From contig CM060833.1 of the NCBI GenBank assembly GCA_030762175.1, positions 162,566,001 to 162,630,000 of the forward strand: DNA of 64,000 nucleotides, given 5' to 3'. This stretch comes from Metallyticus violacea. Lineage: Eukaryota; Arthropoda; Insecta; Mantodea; Metallyticidae. The notes under the pieces were generated by a model. It ran no database searches. It was not told the origin of the DNA and saw only the letters and a program-made list of their open reading frames with translations. Numbering within the stretch: the stretch's first letter is position 1; every line of letters starts with the position of its first letter. The translations under genes were made by a program, and so were the position numbers. Of the stretch, positions 1-10,746 are shown piece by piece.

Positions 1-305
1 TGCGTTTTCTTTCCGTCCGAGGCGATTATAGGAACACTTGTCGTCAGAAAAGCAGTAATTTGGGTTATACACAATAACATTGTCATAATTGCTTGCGAAT
101 GTAAATGTAGTAAGAAGAAGGGGAGATATACATCATTAAAGTCGAAGAATGCGATTAAAATTGGTACTGAAAAGACACTATAACGGACTATGCAGTATAT
201 CCTTATAACTTTTATATTGTATAGTATGATATTTTAATCGCCAGCATTTAATAGTGAAAAATGGTGAAAACTATAAAAATTTAAAATTTTTGCCCATGTA
301 TTTTC

Positions 306-336
<31 letters not shown>

Positions 337-795
337 TACGAGGCAACATATTACAATAACTTATATCACACAATCCAGCAAATTTGGACATTTATTCAGA
401 CATGTAATTCAGTTTTATAATAATGAATATAAATTCAAAAATTTGCCTTCCTATCCCCTTAACGACATAGCTCATCTTTTGTTACAATGATGTCGGACAT
501 TTTAATCACAAACACAAAGGTGGAATGTGATATAGAAACGAAGTATCCCCCTTGTTTACGGAAAACCGTTTATTCTGGACACGCGAGCGTGATGATTGCA
601 TTCGAACAATTTGAGATTCCTTACTGTGTGCTGTAAAATGTATCTGGCACGCTAAGACAGTTCGCTAAAATCAATGCTAATATTACCTGAAACTACAATT
701 GTTAAGATAATTTGCTTTAGACATCTTTCAGCTGGTGTAATTAAAACCAAACGTAAACAATTATAACGATAAAATGCGTTTACATTCACAATGTA
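1..795. other. AT-rich stretch, no gene recognised
   Basis: Only a (TA)n run at about 311-335 stands out. Open frames here are short and show no family resemblance. Confidence 0.5.
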
Positions 796-1309
796 CCGGG
801 TGATTCAGAATCAGTGGGACAAACTCCCACGTACTGCAGGGGGGAAAAAAATCGAGCGTCTGGTCTTCTTTGTGCTGGAGATACAAAGACTGTAGATGAC
901 GCAGGAGTAAAAATGCGAATAGCACAGAGCATTGGCAAAGTTTTCTGTGAGCGAAATGGCTGATACAGTTTTTTGTATGGGAATGAAAGAAAGCAGCGCG
1001 GGTGTACGCAGTGAAGTGTCCTTTGCGCACGCAGCCTATCATTCCATACTCGCGCGGTTGTTTCAACGACTACATGACACAGGAGATACATCTCATAGGG
1101 AGAATGAAGTATCGTGTCACACCGTAGAAAGAAGTGGACATCTTGGAGCAGGTAGGACAAAATCCATCAACGATCACTCGTGCTCTTGCCAGCACAGTTG
1201 GCGTAGGTCAAGTCCACATATGGGGTGTATTTAATGATCAACAATGCTATCCATCCAGCGGACTATGGTTTTTATGACAGATGAGGAGGTGCCCCATTTT
1301 ACTATTCAC

Positions 1310-1330
1310 TTTTTTTTTTTTTTTTTTTTT
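1310..1330. repeat. Poly(T) run
   Basis: About 21 T residues inside the decayed transposase region. Confidence 0.9.
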
Positions 1331-1530
1331 ACTGATGAAACACGAGGAGGTAGCATTTTATGTACACAAGCATGTATGAGCTAAGGAGAACTCACACGTT
1401 ATTCATATTGGTAGGGTACATGTGTGTGGCCATCTGATTGAATCTGTCGTTCTATCAGCACGTTCAACAGGACTTGTTTACAGCGTCTTCTTGTTGAACA
1501 CATTACCACGACTGATGAAATGAATGAATA

Positions 1531-1733
1531 GTGTTTAACGCCCGTTTTTGCTACAGAGGCACCACAGGCGATGGACACTGATGATACATGAGATGAAATG
1601 ATATATTGCGAAAGGATTTTATGGAAGGAATCGTTCCAGACCTAAGTTTAGGGTACCTCCCCGGCATTTGCCATTTATGAGGACTGAGGAAAACCTGGAA
1701 AAAAACCTGTCAGTAAGGACGGTCCTGGCGGTC
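1531..1733 (-). mobile_element. SINE-A copy 1, tRNA head truncated, inside a transposase relic
   Basis: Reads on the minus strand. It keeps the tail (GTGTTTAACGCCCG when read on +) and the conserved body (GGACTGAGGAAAACCTGG on +) but lacks the A-box part of the head. It interrupts the transposase relic of 932-2060, so it inserted later. Confidence 0.85.
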
Positions 1734-2293
1734 GACTGATGGAGGACGTACTTCTCAATGTACAACAAATGTGGTTTCAGCACGATGGTGCACCCCCGTA
1801 CGTGGCACGGCAGCACCTGGGTGCGAGTTTTGGAGATCGTTGGATAGGCAAATAGGGTCCCATTGCGTGGCCTGCCAGATTTCCTTATCTCAGTGCTCTG
1901 GATTTCTTCTTCTGGGGCTATGTGTATGAAGATCCCGTTGAGTAGAAGATCTTCTGCCTAGGAAAGAAGCAGCCTGAATGCTTACGTCATATGTCATTTT
2001 TGAGAGCGGAGACTGCCTAGAGGTAGGAGGTCGACACTTCGAACAACCGTTGTAAAAGTGTACACATTGTGTCGTCAGTTGTGCAGCTGGTAGTGTGGTG
2101 TAACCTCCAGTGTTGTGGTGCTAAACTATTTGAGTTACAATGTCACTTAATTTGCTGAGTCAAGTATTCGTGACTCCTGCACCGGCCACAATCGGCGTCT
2201 TTTCCTTGTACGACGCTCTGATATGTTTTTGTTTCATTTGCAGGGATCTGGATTATGTAGGAGTTGGTAGCATTCATTGTGAATCACCCGTTA

Positions 2294-3534
2294 TAAGCCT
2301 TGTCCATTCATGCGGTGCTTTACATTCCGGGTACTACGCCGGTGGAACTTGTTCTTCAACTTGTCCCCCCTTGTCATGTTTTTAAAGTCGCTTTCTGAAC
2401 CCGTGCTGCTCTGCCACTGAAGGCAGTATACATGCGATCGCATAGCTGTAAAACAGTTGACTCCAGAGAAATACATTTTTGTATGTAAACGTTATTTTAA
2501 ATACGAATCAGCTCATGGTGCGGTAGCGAGTTTCATTCAGAACTTTCGTAGTCAATTGTTCTTGCCAATGCTGCAATTCATGCTATTTTCATGCATTTGA
2601 ATCTTTTGGTCCAGTGGGAAAGAAAATAAAAAAAGAAAGACTGAAAATCTAGTTTTAACAAAGGAAAAACTGGATGAAATTGACACACAACTTGGATGTT
2701 CACTAACAAAATTACTCTCCATATTAGAACAAGTTAAGGTCTCTGAATGTAAAGGAAAAACAGGAAGAATACGGGAGCTGAATCTGGTCTTGCCAACTCG
2801 AATGTGTTTCGCTATAGAGTATAATTCTATTTAGCTGAGAAAGGACTGCACTTCCGGAAACTTCAATTATACACGTCTAAGAAAGCAGAGATTAGCTAAG
2901 TACGTTCCTGCCGGCCGTGCACCCGATATAACGAATAAATAAGACGATAAAGTTCCTGTTCTGGGCAATTTGTGCTTCCGGATAGCATATCTGATACGGC
3001 TGCGTACTTGGTAGTTTAGGCATGACAAAGTCCGCTATTGTACATTGGCCGGTACTGCTGTTACGCGTTGTTCCTTCCCATCTCTGCTTGACATTGAGGT
3101 CATTCGTAATGATAGGGGTCGCCTAAGAACATGTAACTCACTCCACGTGAGACTGGGATGCATACATAGTACGTACTATACAGCGTACCGTATTGGAAGA
3201 CATGTGAGGCGGCACTAGGAGCGTTTCGCCTAGAGCGACTGGCCTCTCATAGAGCAGTGTTGCCTAGTTCGAACCCTCACAGTACAAGCGTGAGCAACAG
3301 TTTCCTATTTTTCACGCGCCCAAAATTACTATTGGAAATAACTTGTCTAGCTATATGCGGCAAGAAATTTCGAATCAGCCTGTCCAAAGGCCACCATTCT
3401 GCACCGCATACTTCTCGAGTTACGTTTCATGAGTAAACAAAGCTGATTCTTGTGTTTATATTTACTTACCTAGCTCTTGTGTTATTTCTTTTCAGTCAGC
3501 TAGAGGTTTATGACGTGTTTTTTTTTATTTACAG
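2294..3534. other. No gene recognised
   Basis: A frame at about 2620-2835 (lysine-rich, then a leucine-rich helical stretch) looks faintly protein-like but matches nothing I know. At about 3271-3285 a B-box-like GTTCGAACCC occurs without a convincing A box. Otherwise unremarkable. Confidence 0.4.
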
Positions 3535-3804
3535 CCACGGGTGGCCGAGATCGTTAAGGCGTGGACTCGTGAGCGGGAGGTCTGGGGTTCGAATCCCACC
3601 AGGACCGTCCTCCCTGATTGAAGTTTTTTCCAGGTTTTCCTCAGTCCTCATAAATGGCAAATGCCGTGGAGGTACCCTAAACTTAGGCGTGGTATGTTTT
3701 CTTCCTTAAAAAATAAATCCTTTCCCAATATATCATTTCATGTATCACCAGTGTCCATCGTCTTTGGTGCCTCTATAGCAAAAAAACGGGCGTTAAACAC
3801 ATTC
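3535..3804 (+). mobile_element. SINE-A copy 2, full length
   Basis: The head resembles a class II tRNA (Ser/Leu type): A-box-like GTGGCCGAGATCGTTAAGGC and B-box GGTTCGAATCCC. It is followed by the family body (TTTTCCAGGTTTTCCTCAG) and the tail ACGGGCGTTAAACAC. Such elements are transcribed by RNA polymerase III from the internal boxes and moved by a partner LINE. The word ATGACGTGT occurs on both sides, but not flush with the head, so I do not claim it as a target duplication. Confidence 0.9.
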
Positions 3805-3932
3805 ATTCATGACGTGTCGTTTTGAACTATACCCATTTCTCTTATAAATTAATTCAACATGGTTCATTGCGTTGCATTATTTTTACATTGTGTGTTTAGT
3901 GAACTGTTAATAATGTCACTTTTTAAAACCTG

Positions 3933-4540
3933 GTGCAGGCACTAAAAGCAAGGTATTGCACTCCCAGGCCAGAAATCTTTAAAGTATACCTTTTCTTTCA
4001 GAAATTGTCCTGTGAGGAAATGCTTGATAAAACAAATTGTTTACAAAGCCAGGAACTAACGGCCAAAGCATACAAAGTGAGTGTGCATACTGTGTCGCGC
4101 CTTGTGAAACAGAGCCAAACTTCTACCACAGAAATTGGTGAACCTTTATTTAGATCTCCAGGAAAACATGGCAGAAAGCAAAGAAGTGATTTCCAATTTA
4201 GAAGACTTTGAAAAAAATGTTTTTCTGGCACAGTATATGAAAGTTATGACAATGTCGAATATCGCAACATTAAAATGCTCGTTCGTATTACGAGGGGAAA
4301 AAATGTACTATGAGTACCTCCACTTTCATGGGATTAATACTGAAATGTTTTGTCTTCAAACAACAAAGAAACTAAACATGGGGAAATTTTTGTTAGAAAG
4401 AGGTGAATAGTTGCTGCGAGAATAACATTTTTAAGAACTATACACAGGACATCTGGTCATAGCGTCCCATTTTTTATCTTTATGAGACGTGGGTAAATCA
4501 GAATCATGGCAAAAGTCAACGTGAAGAGGTGAACACAAGA
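3933..4540 (+). pseudogene. Tc1/IS630-type transposase relic
   Basis: The first frame (to 4211) holds a helix-turn-helix segment (TAKAYKVSVHTVSRLVK) and then FRSPGKHGRKQRSDF, the pattern of the SPGK linker that precedes the Asp-rich core in a group of insect Tc1-related transposases. A +2 frame then continues to 4410 over the linker helices. Near 4440-4520 a third frame resembles the catalytic DETWVNQNH segment, but with the acid replaced. At least two frameshifts and several stops make it a clear pseudogene. The exact subfamily is uncertain. Confidence 0.55.
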
Positions 4541-4614
4541 TTCCTGTAGAAAAAGGTAACAGGCTTAGTATGTTCCGCACATTCCCGAAAGCAAGTGGTT
4601 TTTCCTTTCCAAAT

Positions 4615-4896
4615 AGCCGCCCCGGGTGGCTGAGGTCGTTAAGACGCGGATTCGTGAGCGGGAGGTCTGGGTTCGAATACCGCCAGGACTGTCCTCCCTG
4701 ACTGAGGTATTTTTTCCAGGTTTTCCTCAGTCATAAATGGCAAATGCCGGGGAGGTACCCTAGAACTTAGGCCTGGAACGTTTCCTTCCTTAAAAATATA
4801 TCCTTTCCCAATTTATCATTTCATTTCATTTCATGTATCATCAGTGTCACCGCCTGTGGTGCCTCTGTAGCAAAAACGGGCGTTAAACACTACTCA
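4615..4896 (+). mobile_element. SINE-A copy 3, full length with perfect target duplication
   Basis: Complete copy with head, body and tail. A perfect 13-bp direct repeat, TTCCTTTCCAAAT, flanks it at 4602-4614 and 4897-4909. This defines the element ends and points to LINE-type target-primed insertion that is fairly recent. Confidence 0.95.
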
Positions 4897-4909
4897 TTCC
4901 TTTCCAAAT

Positions 4910-5100
4910 TGGGGAATAAAAATGTTGAATTTCATTCTGAAATGAATACAGACACTTACACAAATTGATTCATTAAAAATACTAGCTACCATTCTAAAAG
5001 CACAGAAAAATCTCCCTCCGCAAATTCCGGAAAACAAGGCATTCAGAACTTACTAGTATACAGCAACTTAGCATTCCACCACCCTGAAACCAGAACAGAA

Positions 5101-5136
<36 letters not shown>

Positions 5137-5826
5137 AAAAAAAAAAAGGAAAAAAGGAAATCAATGCCAAACGCAGTAAAAAAAAAAATTTGCATTGGAA
5201 GAAAGACGCGAAATTAATTGTTTACCTCCCTATCATTGTAAGTACAACCCCATATAATTAACTTGGGCTAATGTAAAGGTGGAAGTCGCTAAAGAGAACG
5301 CTTACTTTTCGTCTTGCGGCTGTTGAAAAGCTCTATGCATGCTGCACAAGACAGACTAACAAAACAAGACTGGGCTAGTCTTGCTGCATACTGTGAAAAA
5401 GTACAGCAAGTAGATTTCCATAAAGACGTGGCCCGAGATAACACTGTACAAAATTTAGATATACATCTGCAATAGACAAAATACATTAATATGCAATGTA
5501 AAAGCACTCAGTGCATGCTTTGCTACGTAAACACTGTACTATTACGCAAGATCCTGAATAATGAAGTATAACATGCACAGACCATAATCTGCATGAAAGA
5601 TTGTCTTATTGTTCTGTACAGTCCTGTGACGTCTTGCCAATGTCGAAAGGTCGTTTTCTTCAAAGAAAATTATACCTTTTTCTCTGACGGCTGTCTCTCA
5701 TTTACACGAGAAAATATGGATAAGTATGTTAGGGTGCTCTGTGAAATGAAGTAAACAGTGTATGTTAATGTTATTTAAGTCCTTTAATGATTTATAAAGA
5801 TAATATTTTTTGTTTTTTTTTAAAGA
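4910..5826. other. No gene recognised
   Basis: Besides the A-rich tract, this is unstructured AT-rich sequence. Confidence 0.5.
5104..5157. repeat. Poly(A)-rich tract
   Basis: Nearly pure A over some 50 bases; a low-complexity tract with no identifiable parent element. Confidence 0.9.
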
Positions 5827-6085
5827 GTGTTTAACGCCTATTTTTACAACTGGGCACCACAGGCAATGAACATTGATGATACATGAAATGATATATTGGG
5901 AAAGGATATATTTTAAGAAAGGAAACGTTCCAGGTCTAAGTTTAGGGTACTTCCCCGGCATTTCCATTTATGAGGACTGAGGAAAATCTGGAAAAAAGTA
6001 GGGGGAGGAGGTCCTGGTGGTATTCGAACCCCAGACCTCCTGCTCACGAGTCCGAGCCTTAACGATATCTGCCACCCGCGGCGGT
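5827..6085 (-). mobile_element. SINE-A copy 4
   Basis: Minus-strand copy. The tail is at 5827, and the head with B-box (GGTATTCGAACCCCAGACC on +) and A-box lies near 6020-6080. Moderately diverged. Confidence 0.9.
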
Positions 6086-6102
6086 ATGTTTTCGTGTTGT
6101 TT

Positions 6103-6106
<4 letters not shown>

Positions 6107-6148
<42 letters not shown>
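6107..6148. repeat. (TAA)n microsatellite
   Basis: About 14 uninterrupted TAA units. Sequence related to the arm of the hairpin at 22206-22360 follows directly. Confidence 0.95.
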
Positions 6149-6150
<2 letters not shown>

Positions 6151-6151
6151 G

Positions 6152-6215
6152 AAAAGGATAAAACACTTGAGATAAAAGTCACACTTGAAATTGCTATATT
6201 TCAAACTCGTTGAGT
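6152..6215. repeat. Sequence shared with the 22.2-kb inverted repeat
   Basis: This stretch shares the words AAAAGGATAAAACACT, AAGTCACACTTGA and GCTATATTTC, in the same order and spacing, with 22230-22285. That marks both as copies of one dispersed repeat. Here it is single-armed. Confidence 0.75.
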
Positions 6216-6896
6216 TCTTCAATGGCAAGAGGCTAGACTAATAATTGTTTAGCAAGGATTTGATTAATTATACAAAAATTTATCAATGGTAGCAAAGATT
6301 GAAAGTTTCAGTGTTTCTATGTTAATCATTTTAAAATTATTTAAATAATATATTACTAAGCTATGCTTACACAATTTACAGGCATCACATGTGAATTATA
6401 TTTTACCACGACACTGTTCTTCTTTAAAGCTTAACTCTTATTTCATATGTGCATTATATATTCATTTGTTGCTGTTCAATAAACTACACTAAAACTGTCA
6501 TCCTTGTTGCATTATATTTCCTGGTATGCTTCCAGCATATTTGGAAAGTTAAAACTTGTCTGGACATCAAGGAGGATGTCAAATTTAGGTTATAAGTTAT
6601 TTAGTCATGCTATGGTACACTCTTGACAATTGTTGTTAAAGTTTCTACTAATTGCCTTATTACAATGGACATTGAAATGCCTTTGAAGTTCAAATAGAAG
6701 TTGTGCTAATTTTGGAGATTGTGTGTTTAGAAAAATATATTATTACGTCACACATAAAGTTGACAATATTTCCAAATTTAGCAGGTTTATTACTTTTTCT
6801 TTTTTAGGCCTTAAATTCACTTTTAGTAATGCATTGCCTTGGCTGTTTCACCAATATATCCCTTTTCCTAACTGAGTATTTTCAGACTGAACAATA
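6216..6896. other. AT-rich stretch, no gene recognised
   Basis: I see no coding or repeat signal. Confidence 0.5.
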
Positions 6897-7158
6897 TCAC
6901 GGGTGGCCAAGGTCGTTAAGGCGCGGACTCGTGAGTGGGAGTTCTGGGGTTCGAATCCCGCCAGGTTCCGCATCTTTGACTAAGGTTTTATCCAGGTTTT
7001 CCTGTCCTCATAAATGGCAAATGCCGGGGAGGTATCCTAAATTTGGGCCTGGAACGTTTCCTTTCTTAAAAAATATCCTTTCCCAATTTATCATTTCATC
7101 TCATGTATCATCAATGTTCACCGTCTGTGGTGCCTCAGTAGTAAAAACGGGCGTACAA
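6897..7158 (+). mobile_element. SINE-A copy 5
   Basis: Full head with A- and B-box, the body, and a tail that ends after ACGGGCGT. The terminal TAAACAC is missing or altered. Confidence 0.9.
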
Positions 7159-7159
7159 T

Positions 7160-7843
7160 TTTTTGGGAACGCTTTATTAATGGCCAGTGGCGACCGGCCC
7201 TTATTAGCTAATGAGTTGTAACTCATCATTTATTTAACTCATTTTTCGAACTGTGGCCCTGAAAACGAAACAGAAACATTTCAAGCGCTCTCTTATAACG
7301 ACGTGTGTTCAGCAGCCCGCATAGATGCGCTCGAGTATGCTCTAGGTATAAGAGCTGAAATATTTCAGGAGAGGTGTATGGAGCTCTGCACGCGCGGAAC
7401 GAAGCTATGACGTCATTAGGCAGCTCCCTTACTGGTTTGTTGTGAACCGGTCTACAAGCCTTTGTGCCATTGCGCTAACTTTCTTCCGCTCCCGTGTGCC
7501 GACAGTAACACACAGGTCAACTCCTGGAACAATAGTTTGGGGAACTATATCCTATACGACAATTTATTTTGTATTTATTTATTTTAAGTGCATCACATAA
7601 CAAAAGAGAGTTGCAACCCGAAAGGGCAAAAGCTCGTGCTTGGGTGCAAGTTTCGTTCTTTATATACTTATACATTGAACTTTTGAACATGTAGAACACA
7701 GAAAAAACTTTAAACAGTTATATTAATACACTTGTGCACAAAATAAGTTATATATCGTGTGATAATGTAAATAAAGAAATTTGAGTAAAAGCAAAGTATA
7801 CAATTCTTATTAGTAAAATTGTTAATTCTAGTTTATATATACA
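7160..7843. other. No gene recognised; GC-richer 7240-7500
   Basis: The 7240-7500 part is GC-richer than its surroundings. It shares the words TAGGCAGCT and TTGTTGTGAACC, in order, with 44870-44900, so both may be ends of an unidentified repeat. No coding frame is convincing. Confidence 0.3.
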
Positions 7844-8694
7844 GAGGGTGCCAAAAATGTATACACACTTCAAGCAAAGAAAAAAACTGTGTTAACATAA
7901 CAAAACTGAATTCACACAAACAGAGCACTAATCATCTTAGACTTTTACAGTTACAACAGTTGCTATAAATGCCCACCATCGGCGTCGATACACTTCTGAG
8001 TACGTTGAACTACTGATTGAGCAACGTTTGCGAAAGTGTCCTCAGCGATTGCAGCACATGCCGTTTAAGTTTCTTCCCGAAGTGCTGCCAGTGTAGCTGG
8101 TTTTCTACGGTATACAACATCCTTAAGAGTTCCCCATAGGTAGAAGTCCAACGAAGTTAGATCCAGAAAATGCGGTGGAAACTCAATCGGACCTCTTCGT
8201 CCTATCCAATGCCTTGGATCCAGTGCGCGGGGCTTGTTGCTGTGCGAGGTCTCTCAGATCTGCCCTTGTGAACATCGCATGCGGTACCATGAGTCTCAAA
8301 TTGTCTCGAATGCGTGGAATTGTTACTCGCTTTGGCGGTTCTGTTCCGTACACACGTCTCCATTGTCTTTGAACTTCAACAACATTCTCGGTTTTCCAAT
8401 ACCATTTCACAATTGCTTTCGTCTGTTCAAGCGATAATCTTGGCTCCATATTGTAGTAGCAACGCTAGCATAACGTAATATGAGTCACATCTGTTTACAG
8501 AACATCATCGATAATCTTAGTTTCATTTGTTCATTGTTGATTTACCTGTCACGTAGCAACGCTATCATAATGTATGTGAGTCGCATCTGTTTACAGAACA
8601 TCATACTACACATTTCTGTTGTTTTTCGGTCCAACTTTGAAATATATTAAATAGATATCTACTGTGAAAGTATGTATGCATTTTTTGGCACCCT
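7844..8694 (-). mobile_element. Mariner-like element, copy 1 (internally deleted)
   Basis: The left end reads GAGGGTGCCAAAAATGTATA and the right end is its near inverted repeat. At 851 bp it is shorter than a complete element. Between the ends lie a transposase remnant on the minus strand and, near 8460-8610, two copies of a subterminal repeat of about 97 bp (marked by TGTTTACAGAACATCAT). Two further copies of this family occur in the window. Confidence 0.85.
8025..8449 (-). pseudogene. Mariner-like transposase with central deletion
   Basis: The reading starts with ATG at 8447-8449 on the minus strand. Residues 1-60 (LSLEQTKAIVKWYWKTENVV, then VQRQWRRVYGTEPPKR) match the N-terminal helix-turn-helix of insect mariner-like transposases (the DUF4817-type domain). 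After about residue 80 the frame jumps to the far C-terminal end: near 8090-8165 another frame reads SLDFYLWGTLKD, the segment around the last catalytic Asp. The catalytic centre between them is deleted. A non-autonomous derivative of this kind could move only with help from an intact relative. Confidence 0.75.
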
Positions 8695-9302
8695 CAGTGT
8701 TTAATGTATGTTTTAATGAGGCAACTACAGGAATAGAATAATTAACTTTAAGGCTGAATGTGTGTATGAAGGGTCTTACAAACATGTGTAGGAAATTATC
8801 TTGAAACTTTATTACAGAAAAATAATTAACAATGAGATAAATGATTTAATTAAATTTTTAAAAATCTATTTGAATTAAGCTCACCCAAAACTGGATGAAT
8901 TTTAATTAGCGCATTGTATATTTAAGCCCAAACACGTGATATATGGGTTCGGTATAATTAGGAAACGACTGTTATGTCTCGTGCTTCTGGAGTTTATATA
9001 GGAAACGGAGGAACATCCGGAATATCGTTCTGTTACCGTTTGTGCAGGATCAAACAGTAGATCTATTTGAGTAGAACAATGCCCGTCCACATCCAGCTAG
9101 TACTATCCAATTTCCCTGGCCAGCCCATCGCCAGACTTTCTCCCGTGAGTCTGTGTGGGACTGGGGTTGGACGTCGTCTGGCCTCCTCTCATGCACTTGT
9201 AACCACTCTTGCCCATCTGAGCCACCAGGCTGCGTTGCTGCTAGAGGAAAGTGCACTAAGGAGCGAAAAGCCTCTGCAAACACAGGGGGGTACATCCTCG
9301 TG
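8695..9302. other. No gene recognised; GC-rich block 9080-9310
   Basis: The second half is GC-rich with overlapping frames on both strands (for example 9050-9295 minus). None resembles a known protein. It could be part of an unknown repeat or an upstream noncoding exon of ACBP; neither is supported directly. Confidence 0.3.
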
Positions 9303-9316
9303 CTAAATAAAACTTG

Positions 9317-9606
9317 TCGGTCCTGGTGGTGTAGTGGTTACCATACTTGCCTCCTAAACCCAAGATCGCGGATTCGAACCCGGCCAGGACCGATGGATTT
9401 TTTCGGGCGTAAAAATCCTAAGTATCGCTTCCTTCGGGAGGGAAGTAAAACCGTGGATCCCGTGTGTACATTTACGGCACGAAAAAGAAACTCAAGCCTG
9501 AAAGAGAGGTCTCTGAGCAAAATTTGTCGGCCGTTTCACGCCCTGATTTGAATGGGACGCTGATGACCTGAGCTGTTAAAGAGCGTCCATAAATAAATCA
9601 ATCAAT
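9317..9606 (+). mobile_element. SINE-B copy 1, full length with perfect target duplication
   Basis: The second SINE family has a class I tRNA-like head: A-box-like TGGTGTAGTGGTTACC and B-box GGTTCGAACCC, closing in a CCAGGACC stem end. The body includes TTTTTTCGGGCGTAAAAATCC and GCAAAATTTGTCGGCCGTTT, and the tail is TAAAGAGCGTCC plus ATAAATCAATCAATC. A perfect 14-bp repeat, CTAAATAAAACTTG, flanks it at 9303-9316 and 9607-9620. Confidence 0.95.
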
Positions 9607-9620
9607 CTAAATAAAACTTG

Positions 9621-10059
9621 CATCTCTTATGAAGATTCCTTCACGATGTTCTTTTTTTACTCTCCAGTGGTATATTTATATCTCTGTATATTTGGTTGCT
9701 ATCTTTTTATCCCTTTGGTTGGTTATTTAAAAAACGTGTATTTCACATCTGATTTCTTGCAGAGCCACTACTGTTGGTGTATTTTTGCTGATTCTAGCAT
9801 ACTCCATTATTATTAATTTCACTTGTACTGTTTTCGTCATTCTTAACGTATAAACATTTTCTAATATCGCAATATCAGAACATAGAACAACGATGTTATA
9901 TGTAATACCGCCGGCCGAGATGCCACCAGGATGTTATTAAACGAAGTCCGAGCTGTGATGTCCGTCGACTGACTTACAACTTGGTGATGTTCTTTTTTTA
10001 CGTTAGGGTTGCGCCGATAAAACTTTCCATTTGTTTAATTGTAATTTATTTTCTTTCAG
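9621..10059. other. Region just upstream of the ACBP start exon
   Basis: No SINE and no coding frame. The 3' end is a pyrimidine-rich splice acceptor (TTTCTTTCAG). No TATA-like or initiator motif is convincing, so the promoter is probably further upstream, at an unseen first exon. Confidence 0.4.
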
Positions 10060-10117
10060 AAGTGCTGCATCCCCACCGAGAGGAAATCCTAGGAAACAGA
10101 AAATGTCATTAGACGAG
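10060..10117 (+). CDS. ACBP first coding exon (5' UTR end plus codons 1-5)
   Basis: This exon opens after a pyrimidine-rich acceptor ending TTTCAG at 10059, so an upstream noncoding exon probably exists; I could not identify it. The coding part is 10103-10117, ATG plus four codons giving MSLDE, then the donor GTAAGT at 10118. The start is chosen because insect ACBPs begin with MS and a few acidic residues just before the first helix, and because the phase-0 border joins exactly to the exon at 18519. The remaining 43 bases are 5' UTR. This exon lies in CpG-normal DNA, unlike the two later exons. Confidence rests on the joined protein; alone, five codons would not be recognisable. Confidence 0.85.
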
Positions 10118-10678
10118 GTAAGTTATATTTCGTATTTTACCCGCATCCATATTGTATATTTTCAGTTCCGGAATTGAAGCCAATTCTAAACTCTCTAACA
10201 TCTAAAGTTCAAATCATATTTGCAGTTATTTTTATGCGCTTCAATTATTCTTGAAAAAAAAAATGCTTACATATCACATGAACGGTGAAAGCGTTCACGC
10301 TAGCGAGAACTCAGCAAGTTTTATCTACGGATTTCCTACGCATAAGCCGGTGTCGCTTTTACTTGGTGATTTTTACTTCACGGGACCGTTCCACGCGCAG
10401 TTAGCAGCGATTAATCGAGCTCTGCATTTCTCGTCTCCTTCCTACGGGAGCCGGAGGGCATATCTTACGATAATAATCTAAAGGAATTCGACGATTCTGG
10501 GCTAGCAGTAAAAACGTAATGCATATTTCAGCATAGGCTAGTATTATGAAATTCTATTAATTAATTTTCTGGCTAATATTAACTTATTTATTTACTTAAT
10601 TGTATTTTATTTTACCTTAACTTTAATTATGCAATGAGCAACGATTGATTCTATTTTTAGTCATACATAAAATATTTC

Positions 10679-10679
10679 C

Positions 10680-10712
<33 letters not shown>
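10679..10712. repeat. (TTA)n microsatellite
   Basis: About 11 units, lying shortly before SINE-B copy 2. Confidence 0.95.
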
Positions 10713-10713
<1 letters not shown>

Positions 10714-10746
10714 AATAAAATAATATTCAGTTCATAACATTTTGTG

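Larger units (their letters stand above)
932..2060 (+). pseudogene. IS630/mariner-type transposase, broken
   Basis: The start (MAKFSVSEMADTVFCMG) resembles the N-terminal helix-turn-helix of insect mariner-related transposases. After a frameshift near 1140, the frame reads PSTITRALASTVGVG, matching the second DNA-binding helix. The catalytic core is mostly lost to stops and to a SINE at 1531-1733. Near 1770-1900 pieces of the core return: a frame with CGFSTMVHPRT corresponding to the usual FQHDGAPPH segment, then the region before the last catalytic Asp. No intact frame exceeds about 100 codons, so no active enzyme can be made. The family assignment comes from motif recall; subfamily is not resolved. 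Confidence 0.7.
796..2291 (+). mobile_element. Mariner/IS630-type DNA transposon with TIRs, decayed
   Basis: Both ends carry a matching terminal inverted repeat: the left end reads CCGGGTGATTCAGAAT and the reverse complement of the right end reads ACGGGTGATTCACAAT. TA dinucleotides flank the element at 794-795 and 2292-2293, the usual Tc1/mariner target duplication. It is about 1.5 kb long, of which about 0.2 kb is a later SINE insertion. The inside holds a broken transposase reading on the + strand. It is an old, immobile copy. Confidence 0.75.

Noticed and set aside
3210..3300. Possible tRNA gene with GTTCGAACCC
   Set aside because: The B box is good, but the upstream part cannot be folded into a cloverleaf by eye and there is no convincing A box.
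5968..6228. Frame with a poly-tyrosine run
   Set aside because: Translation of the (TAA)n microsatellite joined to a SINE head.
6829..7221. 130-codon + strand open frame
   Set aside because: It is a translation of SINE-A copy 5; the same peptide words recur at every SINE-A copy.
9153..9551. 132-codon + strand open frame
   Set aside because: It crosses from unknown sequence into SINE-B copy 1; most of its codons are SINE sequence.
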